Of a stretch of 64,000 nucleotides of DNA, positions 61,209 to 64,000 are shown piece after piece. Source of the DNA: Alteromonas sp. RKMC-009 (GTDB lineage Bacteria; Pseudomonadota; Gammaproteobacteria; Enterobacterales; Alteromonadaceae). The stretch's first letter is position 1; the number at the start of each line of letters is the position of its first letter. The notes beneath the pieces are model-generated. The model had not been told where the DNA came from, did not search any database, and saw nothing but the letters and a program-made list of their open reading frames with translations. The stretch covers positions 3,224,001 to 3,288,000 of the forward strand of contig NZ_CP031010.1 of NCBI RefSeq assembly GCF_003584565.2, read 5' to 3'. Position numbers and translations under genes: made by a program.

Positions 61209-62258
61209 TTATACCGGCTGGCTTTGCGCTTTTTCAATGAACATGCTGTCGCCGTAACTGAAGAAACGGTATTCATTTGCAATGGCATCCTGATAGGCTT
61301 TCATGACATGTTCTCTGCCGGCAAATGCACTGATCAACATCATCAGTGTGGACTCCGGCAAATGAAAGTTCGTGAACATGGCATCCACGACTTTAAAATT
61401 GAATCCCGGGTAGATGAAAATATCAGTATCATCAAAGAAAGGCCGGATCAGATCATCACCGGCGGCTTTTGCAGCCGACTCCAGCGAACGCACCGAAGTG
61501 GTACCCACGGCAATAACCCGTTTACCTGCAGCTTTAGTGGCCACTACGGCGTCTGTCACATTCTGCGGCACTTCGGCATACTCCGAGTGCATAACGTGTT
61601 CCTGAATATTGTCAACACGCACCGGCTGAAATGTGCCGGCCCCGACGTGCAGAGTAACAAACGCCAGATTCACACCTTTAGCCCGCAGGGCGGTCAGCAT
61701 GTCGTCGTCAAAATGTAATCCGGCTGTCGGTGCAGCCACTGCGCCGGGCTTCTGATTATAAACAGTCTGGTAACGCTCTTTATCACTGCTTTCATCAGCA
61801 CGGTCTATGTAAGGAGGCAGCGGCATATGGCCATATTGCTCAAGTTGAGAAAGTACTGAAGCCGCATCATCAAAATGAATGAGAAATAGCGCGCCTTCCC
61901 TGCCCGTCACGGTGACGTGCACCTTTTCTTCCAGCAACAACTGAGTACCGGGTTTGGGCGCCTTACTGGCACGCACGTGGGCCAGTACCTGATTATTATC
62001 TAAGATCCGCTCCACCAGCACTTCCACCTGGCCGCCGGAGGCTTTTTTACCTCTCAGCCGCGCAGGAATTACCCGGGTATTATTGAATACCAGCAAGTCA
62101 CCTTCATCTACCAGAGACAGCATCTCAGCGAACTGCTGATGTTTAACTGAACCGGTATTCCCATCCAGGCACAGAAGACGGCTGGCACGACGTTTTTCTG
62201 TAGGATATTTGGCAATCAAATGCTCTGGCAGCTCGAAACTAAAATCAGATAACTTCAT
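61209..62258 (-). CDS. queA: S-adenosylmethionine:tRNA ribosyltransferase-isomerase
   Basis: It builds epoxyqueuosine on preQ1-34 by transferring and isomerising the ribosyl of SAM. The 349 residues show family blocks [21 protein letters not shown] at the N-terminus, [33 protein letters not shown] and [21 protein letters not shown]. It is first in queA-tgt-yajC-secDF. The upstream region carries a 20-bp near-palindrome. Confidence 0.97.
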   Translation of the reverse strand: MKLSDFSFELPEHLIAKYPTEKRRASRLLCLDGNTGSVKHQQFAEMLSLVDEGDLLVFNNTRVIPARLRGKKASGGQVEVLVERILDNNQVLAHVRASKAPKPGTQLLLEEKVHVTVTGREGALFLIHFDDAASVLSQLEQYGHMPLPPYIDRADESSDKERYQTVYNQKPGAVAAPTAGLHFDDDMLTALRAKGVNLAFVTLHVGAGTFQPVRVDNIQEHVMHSEYAEVPQNVTDAVVATKAAGKRVIAVGTTSVRSLESAAKAAGDDLIRPFFDDTDIFIYPGFNFKVVDAMFTNFHLPESTLMMLISAFAGREHVMKAYQDAIANEYRFFSYGDSMFIEKAQSQPV

Positions 62259-62291
62259 TTTTCACTTCAAAATCAGTAAATTAAAACTCGT

Positions 62292-62311
62292 AAATATACG
62301 CACGTATATTT
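62292..62311. promoter_or_regulatory. Inverted repeat upstream of queA
   Basis: Arms AAATATACG and CGTATATTT with a CA centre form a perfect 9-2-9 inverted repeat 34-53 bases before the queA start, within a TA-rich stretch. It could be an operator for queA or for the divergent candidate RNA. Confidence 0.35.
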
Positions 62312-62361
62312 TTAAATAACTATATATATACCGAAATACGCATAAACATTATACAGCGCGG

Positions 62362-62449
62362 ACTTAAACGCTTAAGATACGTACAGATAGTGATGATGTT
62401 CTCCCAAACAGATCCTATTCTGACCCGGTAGCTTTACCGGGTTTTTTTT
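62362..62449 (+). ncRNA. Candidate small RNA between queA and the DUF6471 gene
   Basis: A plus-strand intrinsic terminator (stem ACCCGGTA/TACCGGGT, loop GCTT, eight Ts; 62423-62449) has no plus-strand gene before it, since queA is divergent and the DUF6471 gene converges. Upstream are a short hairpin CTTAA/TTAAG (62363-62376), an open stretch containing GTTCTCCCAAAC that could pair with ribosome-binding sites, and a TATACA (62350-62355) as possible -10. The architecture is that of an Hfq-type sRNA; no known family was recognised. Confidence 0.45.
62423..62449 (+). terminator. Intrinsic terminator of the candidate RNA
   Basis: An 8-bp perfect stem ACCCGGTA/TACCGGGT, a four-base loop and a run of eight Ts. 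The minus strand has no T run after the stem, so it works in the plus direction only. Confidence 0.85.
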
Positions 62450-62497
62450 ATCTGTTTCACAGGATTACCTTAATCCCCGATTACCCGGGTAGACGTC

Positions 62498-62755
62498 TCA
62501 GTCATCATCCATATCGTTAAGAATGTCACCAACGGCCTGCATAGCAAGTGGCCGGGCATTTAGCACCATCATGATCTGCAAAAACAAATCCGCTCCCATA
62601 ATACCTTTATTCACTTTGTTTCGCAGGTTATCTGCACTCTGCTCCACCCCAATTTCGGCTAACCGGTCACTAAGTGCCTGATATTTAACACCTCTCACCG
62701 ACATTTCTGACTTTACCAGCCTTGCCACCGCTTGCCGCCAATTATTTTTCGCCAT
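62498..62755 (-). CDS. DUF6471 domain protein
   Basis: A small protein of 85 residues that looks like a helix-turn-helix variant. The central pattern VKSEMSVRGVKYQALSDRL, then IGVEQSADNLRNKVNKG and FLQIMMVL fit DUF6471 as I recall it: a family of short, probably DNA-binding proteins. The tail NDMDDD is acidic. It is divergent from the yjfI-like gene, with 185 bases between starts, so it could regulate that operon, although nothing beyond position supports this. Confidence 0.7.
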   Translation of the reverse strand: MAKNNWRQAVARLVKSEMSVRGVKYQALSDRLAEIGVEQSADNLRNKVNKGIMGADLFLQIMMVLNARPLAMQAVGDILNDMDDD

Positions 62756-62826
62756 CAGAAAACCACCATTTGTGAGTTATTTTTTACAAAAACACACTTT
62801 TTTACACATAAGAGAGGTATTGATTA

Positions 62827-62856
62827 TTGACTACTTTGCCCCAACCTGTCTACACT
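62827..62856 (+). promoter_or_regulatory. Promoter of the yjfI-yjfJ-like operon
   Basis: TTGACT (62827-62832), an 18-base spacer and TACACT (62851-62856), preceded by C to give CTACACT, a form well used by sigma-S. It is 84 bases before the yjfI-like start. Confidence 0.5.
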
Positions 62857-62940
62857 GAACCCCGTGAATGTTGTCGTGCACTTTAAAAGTCGTTTACAGT
62901 GTTGTCGACATTTTCGCTTCAATCGTAAAGGAGAGACGTT

Positions 62941-63330
62941 ATGACGTGGGATCTGGAAAAGCTTGAATCCCTCTTGCAAGAACACGACGACTTTGTCATC
63001 ACCCGTGAAGAAGGCTGCCTTCTCATTGCTAATCAGGATGGCATTGATGCCTGGCTGGCACTGAGTGGCGAGCAAATCCTGGTGGAAAGTCTGTTATTCC
63101 CGGCTTCCGATGTAAAAGACAAGCCGGCTTTGGATCATGAGATTCTGTCAACGCACATGGTATTTCCGCTGACGACAGTAGGTATTTCTACCATTGGTGG
63201 TGATGAATACTACACAGCTTTTGGCGCACTGAGTGCCCAGTCAAAGCCTGAAAGTATCGTGATCGAAGTTGAAACCTTGTTTCAAAACGTAGCGTCTTTC
63301 TTAGATGCCTACGAAACGCATTTAAAATAA
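62941..63330 (+). CDS. yjfI: DUF2170 family protein (YjfI-like)
   Basis: A soluble protein of 129 residues with no known activity. The opening WDLEKLESLLQEHDDFVITREEG and the later VFPLTTVGISTIGGDEYYTAFGALS are the conserved blocks of DUF2170. In E. coli yjfI precedes yjfJ, a PspA homologue, and the same pair is seen here with 17 bases between the genes. A ribosome site GGAGAG precedes the ATG. Confidence 0.85.
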   Translation: MTWDLEKLESLLQEHDDFVITREEGCLLIANQDGIDAWLALSGEQILVESLLFPASDVKDKPALDHEILSTHMVFPLTTVGISTIGGDEYYTAFGALSAQSKPESIVIEVETLFQNVASFLDAYETHLK

Positions 63331-63347
63331 CCTGACAGGAGAAGCGA

Positions 63348-64000
63348 ATGTCTGTTTGGAAAAAATTAGTAACAGCTGTGAAAGGTGGTGCCACTGAAGC
63401 TGCGCAAGCCGTAGCCGACAGTCAGGCAATCAGAATTCTTGAGCAGGAGATCCGTGAAGCGAAAGAAGAGTTACGTAAATCTGACCACGCCCGCACGCAA
63501 ATCCTGGCGAAATGCAAATTATCGCAACAGAAAGTAGACAGCTTCAGCGCGTCTATTGCTGAGTACGAAGCCCATGCCCGCAAAGCGGTTGAAACAGACC
63601 GTCAACTGGCACTGGATTGTGCACAGAAAGTGTCTGATTTGAAAGCTGAGCAGGAACAGGAACAGCAATACCTTGATCAGTTCAAACAATCCGAGAAGCA
63701 ACTGGCTCAAAATATTCAGCAGGCCAAAGCAAACCTGCGCCGCCTGGAACAGCAGGTAGATATGGTAAAGGCGACTGAAAGTGTGCAAAAAGCGCAGGTA
63801 GCTGTATCTTCACGCCATATGGGTGCGAACAGTAAAATGAAGACTGCGACAGAATCTTTATCGCGGATTCAGGAAAAGCAAAAACTTCGCACCGCTGAGT
63901 TGCAGGCTGCCGAAGAGCTGGCGGCTGAAGAGTCCACCAGCGATCTTGAAAAACGCCTGTCTGAGGCAGGTATCAAAGGCGGCAAATCATCTGCAGATGA
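63348..64000 (+). CDS. yjfJ: PspA/IM30 family protein (YjfJ-like), cut by the window end
   Basis: A membrane-associated coiled-coil protein of the ESCRT-III-related PspA/IM30 family, thought to protect the inner membrane under stress. The ATG at 63348 has AGGAG upstream. About 217 codons are visible: MSVWKKLVTAVKGG at the amphipathic N-terminus, then nearly continuous heptad-rich helices (IRILEQEIREAKEELRKSD, AQNIQQAKANLRRLEQQVD) and an Asp/Glu/Gly-rich section near the edge. The 3-prime end lies outside the window, so length and downstream partners are unknown. Confidence 0.88.
   Translation, partial: MSVWKKLVTAVKGGATEAAQAVADSQAIRILEQEIREAKEELRKSDHARTQILAKCKLSQQKVDSFSASIAEYEAHARKAVETDRQLALDCAQKVSDLKAEQEQEQQYLDQFKQSEKQLAQNIQQAKANLRRLEQQVDMVKATESVQKAQVAVSSRHMGANSKMKTATESLSRIQEKQKLRTAELQAAEELAAEESTSDLEKRLSEAGIKGGKSSAD

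Noticed and set aside
63519..63788. An 89-codon minus-strand frame at the right edge
   Set aside because: Leu/Phe-rich antisense of the Gln/Lys-rich coiled coil of the PspA-like gene; the hydrophobic look is an artefact of strand complement.

Overview
This window is a chromosomal segment of a marine-type gammaproteobacterium. Protein similarity recognised by eye and gene order fit the Alteromonadaceae (Alteromonas or Salinimonas-like); the genus is an inference. The evidence is the conserved order tig-clpP-clpX-lon-hup, rlmN-pilW-rodZ-ispG-hisS-yfgM-bamB-der, guaB-guaA with divergent xseA, queA-tgt-yajC-secD-secF, and suhB/trmJ/iscR. G+C looks close to 48-50 percent throughout, apart from one AT-rich accessory gene near 27 kb. 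No rRNA, IS element, prophage or CRISPR array was seen.

Layout. 0-7.3 kb: protein quality control on the minus strand (tig, clpP, clpX, lon, hup), interrupted by one plus-strand type IV pilin-like gene. 7.5-8.1 kb: a four-gene tRNA operon (Pro-Arg-His-Pro) with two identical Pro genes. 8.3-9.7 kb: folD and a DUF1415 gene. 9.7-14.2 kb: a tightly coupled ABC-2 exporter cluster with GldG-like and DUF4340 partners. 14.5-19.8 kb: trmO, proS, a metallo-beta-lactamase-fold hydrolase, outer-membrane phospholipase A and an HDAC-like deacetylase. 19.9-27.3 kb: accessory genes, comprising a chemoreceptor behind a Pho box, two alcohol dehydrogenase-family enzymes, an exported KatG and an orphan PEP-CTERM protein. 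27.5-42.6 kb: housekeeping (guaAB, xseA, der, bamB, yfgM, hisS, ispG, rodZ, pilW, rlmN). 43-45.8 kb: an M3 lipoprotein peptidase and ndk. 45.9-55.5 kb: iron-sulphur cluster assembly with cysE and trmJ. 55.7-62.3 kb: suhB, secDF-yajC and tgt-queA. 62.5-64 kb: a DUF6471 gene and the start of a yjfI-yjfJ (DUF2170 / PspA family) operon cut by the window edge.

The most informative region is the iron-sulphur block. IscR and an IscS-type desulphurase sit directly upstream of sufBCDS-sufA-sufT-sufE, and no iscU, iscA, hscBA or fdx is present here. The IscS ends about 20 residues early, losing the tail that in E. coli docks the scaffold IscU. Two abutting IscR type-1-like operators lie in front of iscR, and a third overlaps a promoter in front of sufB. 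So the SUF machinery appears to be the IscR-controlled housekeeping system in this organism.

Other signals outside the genes are two candidate small RNAs with strong terminators (minus strand about 14.39-14.48 kb; plus strand about 62.36-62.45 kb), a heat-shock promoter for lon, an ArcA-like box before katG, a sigma-54-like promoter before the PEP-CTERM gene, and several intercistronic hairpins.
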